In this document: one piece after another, positions 1-6,138 of the stretch
Position numbering within the stretch: the stretch's first letter is position 1
Layout: the number at the start of each line of letters is the position of its first letter
Source of the DNA: Chloroflexota bacterium
GTDB lineage: Bacteria; Chloroflexota; Limnocylindria; Limnocylindrales; CSP1-4
Length of the DNA stretch: 10,679 bases
NCBI GenBank assembly: GCA_021790375.1
Contig: JAJYEB010000034.1
Coordinates: 1-10,679, forward strand
Reading direction: 5' to 3'
Made by a program: the position numbers and the translations under genes
The notes under the pieces: model-generated
What the model was told of the DNA's origin: nothing
The model's database searches: none
What the model saw: the letters and a program-made list of their open reading frames with translations, nothing else

Positions 1-58
1 GGGGAGGCGCAGACCGGGGACCCCGCGCCCCGGCGTCCCGCGGACCCGCCCGGGGGTT

Positions 59-75
59 GGGGATAGACTCCCCCC
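59..75 (+). promoter_or_regulatory. -10 element inside an inverted repeat, upstream of the flavin reductase gene
   Basis: A TAGACT hexamer (64-69) ends 6 bp before the ATG at 76. A transcript starting the usual 6-7 bp after a -10 would begin at or next to the start codon, so it would be leaderless, and no SD is visible. The hexamer lies within the inverted repeat GGGGA-N5-TCCCC (59-73), which could be a repressor site over the core promoter. No convincing -35 was seen. Positions 1-58 hold nothing I can assign. Confidence 0.5.
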
Positions 76-714
76 ATGCCCGAGCAGCCCGAACCCGACC
101 CGAAGCCCGGCGGCCCCGGCGCTCCAGGAGCGGACGCGTCCCTCGATACCCGCCGCCTCCGCGAGACACTCGGGCGCTTCGCCACCGGCGTGACCATCGT
201 CACGACCTTCTGCGACGCCAGCGACGATGCATCCGGGGGGTGCGGGCAGCTGCCCCATCCCCCCGGCCAGCACGCCTGGGGCACCACCGTCAACGCGTTC
301 AGCTCGGTGTCGCTCGACCCCCCGCTCGTCCTCATCTGCATCGGGCGCGAGCGCTCCATCCACCCCGTGATCGCGTCGGCCGGGCGGTTCGCCGTGAACA
401 TCCTGGGCGAGGCCAGCCAGCAGCTCTCCGACTGCTTCGCCGGCGCTCCCTCCGCGCTGCCGCGGTCGGCGTTCTGCAACGCGCCGTTCCACCTCGGCGC
501 CGGCGGCACTCCGGTCCTCGACGCGGCCATCGCGCACCTCGAATGCGAGGTGGACCAGGCGGTCGACGCGGGCGACCACACGATCTACCTGGGGCGGGTG
601 ATCGCGGCCGAGGCCGACGACGACCACGAGCTCCCGCTCCTGTACTTCCGGGGGCGCTACCTGCGGATCGAGCGGATGGCCACGTCCGACCTGCGCGGCA
701 AGCCGGACGTCTGA
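76..714 (+). CDS. Flavin reductase family protein (FMN-binding split-barrel)
   Basis: 212 residues. Members of this family reduce FMN or FAD with NAD(P)H, often to supply a two-component monooxygenase; others are flavoproteins of unknown role. The signature runs in order: GRFATGVTIVTT (33-44), TVNAFSSVSLDPPL (71-84), GRFAVNIL (103-110), and GDHTIYLGRV (167-176) near the end, as in HpaC-like reductases. There is no signal peptide or membrane segment, so it should be cytosolic. Two oddities stand out: about 25 Pro/Gly-rich N-terminal residues, and an extra loop at about 46-67 with two cysteines (C46, C56) where relatives usually have a short turn. It leads a same-strand group with an alpha/beta hydrolase 15 bp downstream. 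The ATG at 76 is chosen because it sits 6 bp after a -10-like box. The family is clear; the partner oxygenase and substrate are unknown. Confidence 0.9.
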   Translation: MPEQPEPDPKPGGPGAPGADASLDTRRLRETLGRFATGVTIVTTFCDASDDASGGCGQLPHPPGQHAWGTTVNAFSSVSLDPPLVLICIGRERSIHPVIASAGRFAVNILGEASQQLSDCFAGAPSALPRSAFCNAPFHLGAGGTPVLDAAIAHLECEVDQAVDAGDHTIYLGRVIAAEADDDHELPLLYFRGRYLRIERMATSDLRGKPDV

Positions 715-729
715 GGTCGGTCGCGCACC

Positions 730-1713
730 ATGCCGCACGTGCGGGCCAACGGGATCGACGTCCACTACACGGCGGAGGGCAACGGCCCACCGCTCGTGCT
801 GCTCCACGGTGCCAGCTCGTCGGCGCTGGAGGACTGGTCCGCGCAGCGCCCGCTGTTCCGCAAGGTGTTCCGCCTCTACCTGGTCGACCTGCGGGGGCAC
901 GCGGGGACACGCGGCGCGCTCGGCCCGCACCTCGACACGACCGGCCTGGCGGACGACCTGCTCGCGACGGCCGACGCGCTCGGACTGGCGACGTTCCACC
1001 TGGCCGGCTTCAGCCTTGGCGGGCTGACCGCGCTCCAATTCGCGATCCGCCACGCGGAGCGACTGCGCACGCTCGTGCTGGTCGGCGTGGACCCCCAACC
1101 CGAGCCGCGGGCGAGCGTGGCGCGGGTGCTGATGGACCCGGAACGGATCGAGCGGCAGGAGCCGGCATGGGCCGCGCAGCTCGAGCGGCGACACGGACCG
1201 GTGCAGGGTCCGGGAGCCTGGCGCGACCTGATGCGCGCGCTCCACGCGGGGATGCGCACGGAAACGCCGATCGCCCCGGCCGACCTGCGGCGCGTTCGCG
1301 TGCCCACCCTCGTGGTGACCGGCGATCGCGACGTGTTCGTGCCGGTCGACCACGCGGTCGCGTTCTACCGGCAGCTGCCCGAGGCGCAGCTGTGCATCGT
1401 GCCGGACTGCGGCCACCAGGCGATGGTGCTGCGGCCGCGGATCTTCGGCGACGTCGCCGAGCAGTTCTACCGGGCCACGGCTGCCGTGGCGACCGAACGG
1501 GCCACCGCGGGCCGGAGTCCGCGAGGCTCCGGGGGCGGACCGCGCCGTGCCCCGATGCCTGGGGCGGTGCTCCCGTCCGGCACGACGCCCGGACCGTCCG
1601 GCACGCGCGATGCACCCGATCCGGCCAACGGGTCCGGCCCGTCCGACACGACCGCGCCGCCCGACACGACCGCGCCCCACCGCCCACACCCCGCAGCTGG
1701 AGGCGTCCGATGA
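730..1713 (+). CDS. Alpha/beta hydrolase with a low-complexity C-terminal tail
   Basis: 327 residues. The fold occupies about 1-250. Visible elements are the oxyanion-hole HG (26-27), nucleophile elbow G-F-S-L-G with Ser95, acid Asp201 in GDRDVFVP, and His229 in CGHQAM, so the triad is complete. It resembles the lactonase/meta-cleavage-product hydrolase/esterase group (PcaD- or MhpC-like), but the substrate cannot be named. Residues about 255-327 are rich in Pro, Gly, Ser and Thr, contain short repeats (PSGT twice; SDTTAP then PDTTAP), and are probably disordered; family members usually end near 260-280. The gene lies 15 bp after the flavin reductase with no clear SD, so it is probably co-transcribed. 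Its TGA overlaps the next start in an ATGA, implying translational coupling to the enoyl-CoA hydratase. Cytosolic by lack of a signal sequence. Confidence 0.88.
   Translation: MPHVRANGIDVHYTAEGNGPPLVLLHGASSSALEDWSAQRPLFRKVFRLYLVDLRGHAGTRGALGPHLDTTGLADDLLATADALGLATFHLAGFSLGGLTALQFAIRHAERLRTLVLVGVDPQPEPRASVARVLMDPERIERQEPAWAAQLERRHGPVQGPGAWRDLMRALHAGMRTETPIAPADLRRVRVPTLVVTGDRDVFVPVDHAVAFYRQLPEAQLCIVPDCGHQAMVLRPRIFGDVAEQFYRATAAVATERATAGRSPRGSGGGPRRAPMPGAVLPSGTTPGPSGTRDAPDPANGSGPSDTTAPPDTTAPHRPHPAAGGVR
1643..1676 (+). repeat. 18-bp tandem repeat in the hydrolase tail
   Basis: CCGACACGACCGCGCC occurs at 1643-1658 and again at 1661-1676, a period of 18 bp that encodes six-residue steps (SDTTAP, PDTTAP). 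Related CCGTCCGGCACG copies lie just upstream at about 1573-1603. The tail therefore seems to have grown by local slippage and not to be a conserved domain. Confidence 0.7.
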
Positions 1714-2567
1714 CCGAGCCGCAGCCTTCCGACCAGCCCCGCGTGCGCGTCGCGTTTCCCGCGCCCGCTCCAGCGCCCGAGCCCGGCGGCAGGCCCGAGC
1801 AGGGCCCCGAGGGCCGCAGGCTGGACGGGGTCGCCCTGGTCACCATCGACCGGCCCCGCGTCCTCAACGCGCTCGACGCCGCCACCATCGACCAGCTCGC
1901 GGGCGCGTTCGAGTCGCTCGACGCCGACCCGGCGTGCCGCTGCATCGTGCTCACCGGCGCCGGCGAGCGTGCGTTCGCCGCAGGCGGCGACATCCGCGAG
2001 ATGGCGGAGGAGAGCGCGGCGGGGCTCCTTGCCTCGGACCGGTTCGCGCGCTGGGAGCGGATCGCGCGCGTGCGCACGCCTACGATCGCGGCGGTGCGTG
2101 GCTACGCGCTGGGGGGCGGCTGCGAGCTCGCGATGGCGTGCGACATGATCGTGGCGGCCGACGACGCGGTGTTCGGCCAGCCGGAGGTGCGGCTCGGGAT
2201 CATCCCCGGGGCCGGCGGGACCCAGCGACTGACCCGTGCGATCGGCAAGGCAAGAGCGATGGAGCTGATCCTGACCGGGCGCAACCTGCCCGCGGCCGAG
2301 GCGGAGGTCCACGGCCTGGTGAGCCGGCTCGTGCCGTCGGAGCAGGTGCTGCCCGCGGCGCTCGACCTGGCGGAGCGCATCGCGGCCATGCCCCCGCTCG
2401 CCGTCGAGGCTGCTGTCGAGGCGATCGACGCGGCCGAGGAGCTGCCGCTCCGCGAGGGCCTGGCGTTCGAGCGACGGCTCTTCTACCTGCTGTTCGCGAC
2501 CGAGGACCAGAAGGAGGGGATGCGCGCGTTCCTGGAGAAGCGACCGGCGACCTGGCAGGGCCGGTAG
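1710..2567 (+). CDS. Enoyl-CoA hydratase/isomerase family protein (crotonase)
   Basis: 285 residues. It probably hydrates trans-2-enoyl-CoA to 3-hydroxyacyl-CoA in a beta-oxidation or aromatic-acid pathway. Oxyanion-hole segments are AFAAGGDI (about 88-95) and YALGGGCELAMACD. Both glutamates of genuine hydratases are present: the Glu of GGGCELA and the Glu of GQPEVRLGIIPGAGGTQRL, matching the catalytic pair of rat mitochondrial hydratase. This favours a true hydratase over an isomerase or dehalogenase. The C-terminal helical part ends with KEGMRAFLEKR, typical for the family. The first ~38 residues are a Pro/Glu-rich extension not expected in the fold. The ATG at 1710 overlaps the hydrolase stop and has a good SD (CTGGAGG, 1697-1703); a GTG at 1743 is a weaker alternative. 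The thiolase follows 126 bp downstream under its own promoter. Confidence 0.92.
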   Translation: MTEPQPSDQPRVRVAFPAPAPAPEPGGRPEQGPEGRRLDGVALVTIDRPRVLNALDAATIDQLAGAFESLDADPACRCIVLTGAGERAFAAGGDIREMAEESAAGLLASDRFARWERIARVRTPTIAAVRGYALGGGCELAMACDMIVAADDAVFGQPEVRLGIIPGAGGTQRLTRAIGKARAMELILTGRNLPAAEAEVHGLVSRLVPSEQVLPAALDLAERIAAMPPLAVEAAVEAIDAAEELPLREGLAFERRLFYLLFATEDQKEGMRAFLEKRPATWQGR

Positions 2568-2577
2568 GCCGGGGGCG

Positions 2578-2632
2578 CGCGCAGGGCCGGGGGCCCGCGC
2601 AGGGCCGGCAGCGCCGGGCCGCGCAAGGCCGG
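2578..2632 (+). repeat. Three 13-bp GC-rich repeats forming hairpins after the hydratase gene
   Basis: CGCGCAGGGCCGG occurs at 2578-2590 and 2596-2608, and with one change (CGCGCAAGGCCGG) at 2620-2632. The first copy and its flank fold as GCGC-a-GGGCC-ggg-GGCCC-GCGC (2579-2600), nine pairs with one bulged A, starting 11 bp after the hydratase stop. A second hairpin, CCGGC-agc-GCCGG, lies at 2605-2617. There is no T-tract, so this may pause RNA polymerase or protect the mRNA end more than act as a classical terminator. Confidence 0.5.
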
Positions 2633-2652
2633 TGGCCGGGGATGCCGCCGCC

Positions 2653-2684
2653 TAGAATCGGGCGGTCTCGACCGCCCCGAGGAG
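2653..2684 (+). promoter_or_regulatory. Thiolase promoter, inverted repeat and Shine-Dalgarno
   Basis: TAGAAT (2653-2658) is a good -10. Immediately downstream, over the expected start of transcription, is a perfect inverted repeat GGGCGGT-CTCG-ACCGCCC (2660-2677), either an operator or a 5'-UTR hairpin. The SD GAGGAG (2679-2684) follows, 9 bp before the ATG at 2694. No -35 match was seen. The thiolase can therefore be expressed apart from the upstream genes. Confidence 0.55.
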
Positions 2685-2693
2685 CCGCCCGTC

Positions 2694-3920
2694 ATGCCCC
2701 GTGACCCCCATCGTTCGCTTCGAGAAGCCTGGATCGTCAGCGCCGTCCGGACGCCCATCGGCCGCTACGGCGGTGCCCTGAAGGACGTCCGTCCCGACGA
2801 CCTGGCGGCACTGGTGCTGCGGGCGGCGATCGACCGGGCGGGGCTGGACCCCGCGCTGGTCGAGGACGTGGTGCTCGGATGCTCGAACCAGGCGGGCGAG
2901 GACAACCGGAACGTGGCCCGCATGGCCGCGCTGCTCGCCGGCTTCCCGGTCGAGGTTGCCGGCCAGACCGTCAACCGGCTGTGCGGATCGGGGCTCCAGG
3001 CGATCAACACGGCGGCCCACGCGATCATGGTCGAGGATGGCGAGGTCTTCGTCGCCGGCGGGGTCGAGAGCATGACCCGCTCGCCGTGGGTGATGGGGAA
3101 GCCCGGGACGGGGTTCGAGCGCGGCACGCACGAGCTGCAGGACAGCACCCTCGGCTGGCGCTTCGTGAACCCGCGCATGCCGAAGGAATGGACGATCTCG
3201 CTGGGCGAGACGGCCGAGAAGGTCGCCGACGAGTGCGCCGTGAGCCGAGAGGACCAGGACGCCTTCGCGCTTCTCAGCCAGCGCCGGGCCGTGGCCGCGA
3301 TCGAATCGGGTGCGTTCTCCGGCCAGCTGGTCCCGGTGAGCGTCCCTCAGCCGAAGGGCGAGCCGGTGGTGGTCGCCCGCGACGAGCATCCCCGGGCCGA
3401 CACCTCGGCCGAGGCGCTCGCGAAGCTGCGCCCCGCGTTCCGCCAGGGCGGGACCGTGACGGCGGGCAACAGCTCGGGCATCAACGACGGGGCCAGTGCG
3501 CTGGTGCTGGTCGAGGCTGATCGGGGGCGGGAGCTGGGGCTGCGTCCGATGGCGCGGGTGATCGCCACCGCGGTGGCGGGGGTGGATCCCTCGGTGATGG
3601 GGCTGGGCCCGATCCCGGCGGTCCGCAAGGTGCTGGCACGGGCCGGACTGAGCTCGGCCGACCTCGACCTGGTCGAGATCAACGAGGCCTTCGCCAGCCA
3701 GTCGGTCGCCTGCATGCGGGAACTCGAGCTGGATCCGGATCGTGTCAACGTGAACGGAGGCGCGATCGCGCTGGGGCACCCGCTCGGCGCGAGCGGGGCG
3801 CGGCTGATGACGATGCTCGTCCACGAGCTCTCCCGGCGCGGCGGCCGGTACGGGCTCGCCACGATGTGCATCGGGGTGGGCCAGGGGATCGCGACGATCG
3901 TGGAGCGCGTCGAAGGCTGA
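2694..3920 (+). CDS. Thiolase family acetyl-CoA C-acyltransferase
   Basis: 408 residues, a normal length for a degradative or biosynthetic thiolase. It would catalyse CoA-dependent cleavage of a 3-oxoacyl-CoA, or the reverse condensation. The full catalytic set is visible: Cys97 in NRLCGSG, NEAF at 330-333, His362 in [16 protein letters not shown], and Cys392 in MCIGVGQG. The stretch [18 protein letters not shown] before the nucleophile recalls 3-oxoadipyl-CoA thiolases (PcaF/PaaJ) as well as general acetyl-CoA acetyltransferases, so the substrate remains open. The ATG at 2694 is chosen because it has the GAGGAG SD; the first ~10 residues are a short extension. It follows the hydratase on the same strand but behind a separate promoter. 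No signal peptide; cytosolic, and a homotetramer by family precedent. Confidence 0.93.
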   Translation: MPRDPHRSLREAWIVSAVRTPIGRYGGALKDVRPDDLAALVLRAAIDRAGLDPALVEDVVLGCSNQAGEDNRNVARMAALLAGFPVEVAGQTVNRLCGSGLQAINTAAHAIMVEDGEVFVAGGVESMTRSPWVMGKPGTGFERGTHELQDSTLGWRFVNPRMPKEWTISLGETAEKVADECAVSREDQDAFALLSQRRAVAAIESGAFSGQLVPVSVPQPKGEPVVVARDEHPRADTSAEALAKLRPAFRQGGTVTAGNSSGINDGASALVLVEADRGRELGLRPMARVIATAVAGVDPSVMGLGPIPAVRKVLARAGLSSADLDLVEINEAFASQSVACMRELELDPDRVNVNGGAIALGHPLGASGARLMTMLVHELSRRGGRYGLATMCIGVGQGIATIVERVEG

Positions 3921-4017
3921 CACTCGCCACGGCAGCTGTCGTCGGTCGCGGTCGAGCCTGCTGGCTCCGGTCGCGCCCGCCGGCCGCGAGGTCCCGCCTG
4001 CACCGGCGTGTCAGGCC

Positions 4018-4037
4018 GACATACTTTGTATGGCAGA
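4018..4037 (+). repeat. Operator-like 20-bp element, copy 1
   Basis: GACATACTTTGTATGGCAGA, with the inverted repeat CATAC-TTT-GTATG (4020-4032). It is AT-rich against a very GC-rich background and matches copy 2 at 19 of 20 positions. Dyad symmetry with a 3-bp spacer suits a dimeric repressor, but the regulator is not known and no regulator gene lies nearby. Confidence 0.6.
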
Positions 4038-4075
4038 TCCGGCGCATGGGTGCGGCACGTGGCAAGCGCCACCGT

Positions 4076-4097
4076 GTCCGGTCCACCGTGGCCGGAC
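4076..4097 (+). other. Hairpin between the two 20-bp elements
   Basis: GTCCGG-t-CCA-ccg-TGG-CCGGAC gives nine pairs with one bulged T and a 3-nt loop. It has no T-tract and lies between the two operator-like copies. It may be a terminator, part of a structured RNA, or chance in GC-rich sequence. Confidence 0.35.
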
Positions 4098-4189
4098 GAC
4101 CGTGCCTCGCGCACGATCGGTGTGCTGTTGGCGCGCCGACGCCTCGCCCCCCTGCGCCCACCAGCCGTCCCCCGCAATGCGTCACCCCG

Positions 4190-4209
4190 GACATACGTTG
4201 TATGGCAGA
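4190..4209 (+). repeat. Operator-like 20-bp element, copy 2
   Basis: GACATACGTTGTATGGCAGA, with the inverted repeat CATAC-GTT-GTATG (4192-4204). It lies 172 bp downstream of copy 1 in the same orientation. The single difference (T to G) is in the 3-bp spacer of the dyad, so both half-sites are kept. Weaker similarity extends upstream (GTGTCA before copy 1, GCGTCA before copy 2). Confidence 0.6.
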
Positions 4210-4285
4210 CCGTGGACCCATACCGGACGAGGTCACCGAGCTCACCGGGGATGCGCCGCCACCACGCTGGGTTATGTCAGGACCC

Positions 4286-4314
4286 TTGCCTAAATCCGCG
4301 TGCCCCACTAGGAT
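4286..4314 (+). promoter_or_regulatory. Promoter of the Fe-S carrier gene
   Basis: TTGCCT (4286-4291), a 17-bp spacer and TAGGAT (4309-4314) form one of the two best -35/-10 pairs in the window. The predicted start near 4321 leaves a leader of about 55 nt with the SD GGAGGG (4361-4366). The second operator-like copy lies about 75 bp upstream of the -35. Confidence 0.6.
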
Positions 4315-4376
4315 TGCGCCGAGCGATCGGTCCCCGCCGCTCCACGAACACCGAAACCCCGGAGGGTCGACCCCCG

Positions 4377-4787
4377 ATGCTGAACACCGAGCCTCAGCCC
4401 ATCCCCCAGGCGATGCCGCTCCAGCCCGTGGTCCGCCTGACCGACGCCGCGGCGGAGAAACTGCGCGAGCTGACCGCCGAGGAGACGAACCCTGCCATCG
4501 GGCTGCGCGTGTACGTGTACAGCGGGGGATGCTCCGGGTATCGCTACGGGATGATGCTCGAGGACCAGCCGACTGCCGAGGACCTCACGGTCGAGGTCAA
4601 CGGGATCCGCGTGTACGTGGACGGCGAGAGCACGCAGTACCTCTCCGGCTCCGAGATCGACTACGTCGATACGCTGATGGGGGCCGGGTTCACGGTGAAC
4701 AACCCGAATGCGGTCTCGGCCTGCGGGTGCGGAAGCAGCTTCCGGACGGCCGACTCGGCCGGCAGCCCGCACGCCTGCTCGCACTGA
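4377..4787 (+). CDS. A-type iron-sulfur cluster carrier (HesB/IscA/ErpA family)
   Basis: 136 residues. A-type carriers accept Fe-S clusters from a scaffold and pass them to apoproteins. The three conserved cysteines are present: Cys52 in SGGCSGYRYGM, and Cys116 and Cys118 in SACGCGSSF. VVRLTDAAAEKLRELTAEE (18-36) is the usual family opening. IscA, ErpA and SufA cannot be told apart safely from this sequence, so no symbol is given. The ~17 N-terminal and ~15 C-terminal residues are extensions. The ATG at 4377 is supported by the SD GGAGGG 10 bp upstream and by where the family similarity begins. No isc or suf genes adjoin it; it appears monocistronic between its own promoter and a strong hairpin at 4843-4872. 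The molybdopterin enzyme nearby is not an obvious Fe-S client. Confidence 0.92.
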   Translation: MLNTEPQPIPQAMPLQPVVRLTDAAAEKLRELTAEETNPAIGLRVYVYSGGCSGYRYGMMLEDQPTAEDLTVEVNGIRVYVDGESTQYLSGSEIDYVDTLMGAGFTVNNPNAVSACGCGSSFRTADSAGSPHACSH

Positions 4788-4842
4788 CAACCGACTCCAC
4801 CGACTGCCGCACCGCCCCGCCCCGGGGGCGGCCAGCAACCCC

Positions 4843-4875
4843 GAAGCCGCCGGCCCCCCACCCGGCGGCTTCCTT
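4843..4875 (+). terminator. Hairpin terminator after the Fe-S carrier gene
   Basis: A perfect 11-bp stem, GAAGCCGCCGG (4843-4853) with CCGGCGGCTTC (4862-4872), and an 8-nt C-rich loop, followed by the short CTT at 4873-4875. It lies about 55 bp after the stop. The T-tract is short, as is common in GC-rich genomes, but this is the strongest terminator-like structure in the window. Confidence 0.7.
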
Positions 4876-4918
4876 CGTGCCGGCTCCGGGCGGGCCGCGA
4901 GGACCCGCGCTGGATCTG

Positions 4919-4948
4919 TTGCTCCCGCGCGGGGCCGGATGATAGGTT
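4919..4948 (+). promoter_or_regulatory. mscL promoter
   Basis: TTGCTC (4919-4924), an 18-bp spacer and TAGGTT (4943-4948). The predicted start near 4955 leaves a leader of about 32 nt containing the SD GGAGGAGG (4974-4981). Because the -10 overlaps an in-frame ATG at 4939, that ATG cannot be translated from this transcript, which helps fix the start at 4987. Confidence 0.6.
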
Positions 4949-4986
4949 TAGCCCCAGTCAACCGCGACGAATGGGAGGAGGCCGAC

Positions 4987-5397
4987 GTGCTTGGCGAGTT
5001 CAGGGCGTTCCTGGTCAAGACCAACGCGCTCGCGCTGGCGGTGGGCGTCATCATCGGCGTCGCCCTTGGCGCCGTGGTCACGTCACTGGTCAACGACATC
5101 ATCATGCCGCCCATCGGGTACGCGCTGGGCGGCGTGGACTTCTCCTCCCTGCAGATCGTGCTCGGCACCCACACCGACGCGACCGGCAAGGTGACCCAGG
5201 TCGCGATCCGCTACGGCAACTTCATCAACGTGGTGATCGCGTTCATCGTGGTCGCATTCGTGGTCTTCATGATCGCCCGCTCGTTCATCAAGGAGCCCCC
5301 CGCCGCTCCGCCCGCGCCGACCAAGACCTGCCCCTACTGCAAGGAGGCGAACGCGGTCGACGCGTCGAAGTGCAAGTCCTGCACCAGCGCCATCTGA
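4987..5397 (+). CDS. mscL: Large-conductance mechanosensitive channel MscL with Cys4 C-terminal tail
   Basis: 136 residues. MscL is a homopentameric inner-membrane channel that opens under high membrane tension and lets solutes escape during hypo-osmotic shock. The N-terminal EFRAFLVKTNALALAVGVII and pore helix TM1 (about 15-43, with VNDIIMPPIG) are canonical; a short loop (about 50-75) and TM2 (about 78-98) follow. Instead of the usual charged C-terminal helix, the protein ends with a Pro/Ala linker and CPYC (115-118)...CKSC (129-132), a four-Cys zinc-ribbon-like knuckle. The GTG at 4987 is chosen because GGAGGAGG lies just upstream and the family N-terminus begins there. It appears monocistronic, convergent with the molybdopterin oxidoreductase gene downstream. 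Channel identity is secure; metal binding by the tail is inference. Confidence 0.94.
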   Translation: MLGEFRAFLVKTNALALAVGVIIGVALGAVVTSLVNDIIMPPIGYALGGVDFSSLQIVLGTHTDATGKVTQVAIRYGNFINVVIAFIVVAFVVFMIARSFIKEPPAAPPAPTKTCPYCKEANAVDASKCKSCTSAI

Positions 5398-5405
5398 ACC
5401 TGTAC

Positions 5406-5440
5406 TCCGGAACCCGCCTGTGTCGAGAGGCGGATCCGGA
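5406..5440. terminator. Hairpin between mscL and the convergent oxidoreductase gene
   Basis: TCCGG...CCGCCT (5406-5419) pairs with AGGCGG-a-TCCGGA (5428-5440), 11 pairs with a small internal loop. It begins 9 bp after the mscL stop. No T-tract is present. The site could serve either strand; the rest of the 138-bp convergent spacer (to 5535) shows nothing else I can support. Confidence 0.5.
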
Positions 5441-5535
5441 AGTGGTAGCGGTCGCCGGGATACCAGGAGCGGGAGGCCCGGACGCCACCCGGAGGCCCCA
5501 CTGCTGCCCGCCTGGGGCGACGACCGGCGATCCCG

Positions 5536-6138
5536 TCAGTCTCCGGCGAACCGCTCTTCCTTCCACGGATCGGCGTCGTTGTGGTAGCCGTAGCGCTCCC
5601 AGAACCCCGGCGCGTCGTGGTCGAGGAACTGGAGGCCGCGGATCCACTTCGCGCTCTTCCAGAAGTAGCGCTTGGGGACCATGAGGCGGAGCGGGTACCC
5701 GTGCTCGGGCTCCAGCGGCGCCCCGGCGTAGGAGTCGGCCAGCAGCACGTCGTCGTCGTCCAGCACGTCGAGCGGCAGGTTGGTCGTGTAGCCCTGCTCG
5801 CAGTGCGCGACCACGAACCGCGCCGAGGGCTTCAGACCCGCGCGGTCCAGGATGGCCCGGATCGGGACGCCGGCGAAATCGGCATCGAGCTTGCTCCAGC
5901 GGGTCACGCAGTGGATGTCGCAGTGCACGCTCTTGCGTGGCAGTGCCTGGAACTCGGTCCAGGAGAGATCGAGCGGCCGCTCCACCTCGCCCCAGACCTT
6001 GAAATCCCACGTCGCGAGGTCGGTGCGGGGGACGGACCCGTAGTGCAGCACGGGCCACTTCTCGGTGAGGTACTGGCCGGGAGGAATGCGACGCTTCTGG
6101 TCGTCGGAGGGGCGCGGACGTCCGAAGAGGCGGTCCAT
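5536..6138 (-). CDS. Sulfite oxidase-like molybdopterin-dependent oxidoreductase
   Basis: 200 residues forming one sulfite-oxidase/YedY-type molybdopterin domain, with no heme, no dimerisation domain and no Tat signal, so it should be cytosolic. Cys77 in HCDIHCVTRWSKLD is where this fold has its molybdenum ligand. Other family marks are WDFKVWGEVERPLDLSW (44-60), HCEQGYTTNLPLDV (112-125), EHGYPLRLMVPKRYFWKSAKW (145-165) and the end FWERYGYHNDADPW. Short proteins of this kind are widespread in high-GC bacteria and archaea; true substrates are mostly undetermined, so sulfite oxidation is not claimed. The ATG at 6138 lies 8 bp after a TATCAT box and has no SD. It is convergent with mscL and downstream of the small repeat protein, but has its own promoter. 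No molybdenum-cofactor genes are in view. Confidence 0.9.
   Translation of the reverse strand: MDRLFGRPRPSDDQKRRIPPGQYLTEKWPVLHYGSVPRTDLATWDFKVWGEVERPLDLSWTEFQALPRKSVHCDIHCVTRWSKLDADFAGVPIRAILDRAGLKPSARFVVAHCEQGYTTNLPLDVLDDDDVLLADSYAGAPLEPEHGYPLRLMVPKRYFWKSAKWIRGLQFLDHDAPGFWERYGYHNDADPWKEERFAGD

Larger units (their letters stand above)
3921..4376. other. Long intergenic region (about 456 bp) with operator-like repeats and hairpins
   Basis: No convincing gene is seen on either strand; reading frames crossing this stretch lack family motifs and composition like a protein. It holds, in order: a weak 5-bp hairpin GAGCC-tgct-GGCTC (3954-3967), possibly the thiolase terminator; a 20-bp AT-rich element at 4018-4037; a strong hairpin at 4076-4097; a second copy of the 20-bp element at 4190-4209; and the promoter of the Fe-S carrier gene (4286-4314). 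This is by far the longest spacer in the window. Confidence 0.6.

Noticed and set aside
1010..2312. Long minus-strand open frames opposite the hydrolase and hydratase genes
   Set aside because: Arg/Ala/Pro-rich translations with no family motif, antisense to well-supported genes.
57..2567. A single 836-codon open frame spanning the flavin reductase, hydrolase and hydratase genes
   Set aside because: Only its last 285 codons (from 1710) carry protein family motifs. The upstream part is an Arg/Pro/Ala-rich shadow of genes in other frames, common in GC-rich DNA.
2652..3923. A 423-codon minus-strand open frame opposite the thiolase gene
   Set aside because: It mirrors the codon positions of the thiolase, which has all catalytic residues; the antisense translation has no recognisable domain.
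4018..4209. The two 20-bp repeats as a CRISPR array
   Set aside because: Only two copies, 152 bp between them, and no cas genes.
4018..4209. The two 20-bp repeats as attachment sites of an integrated element
   Set aside because: The 152 bp between them hold no gene, and no integrase or tRNA is nearby; an old excision scar cannot be excluded but is unsupported.
4030..4293. A small frame starting at the ATG inside the first 20-bp element (both copies read ATGGCAGA)
   Set aside because: No SD, no homology recognised and shadow-like composition; the continuation after the two copies is unrelated. The shared ATG is better explained by the conserved dyad.
4939..4986. Earlier mscL start at the ATG at 4939
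   Set aside because: The predicted -10 (4943-4948) overlaps it, it lacks an SD, and the MscL family N-terminus begins at the GTG at 4987.
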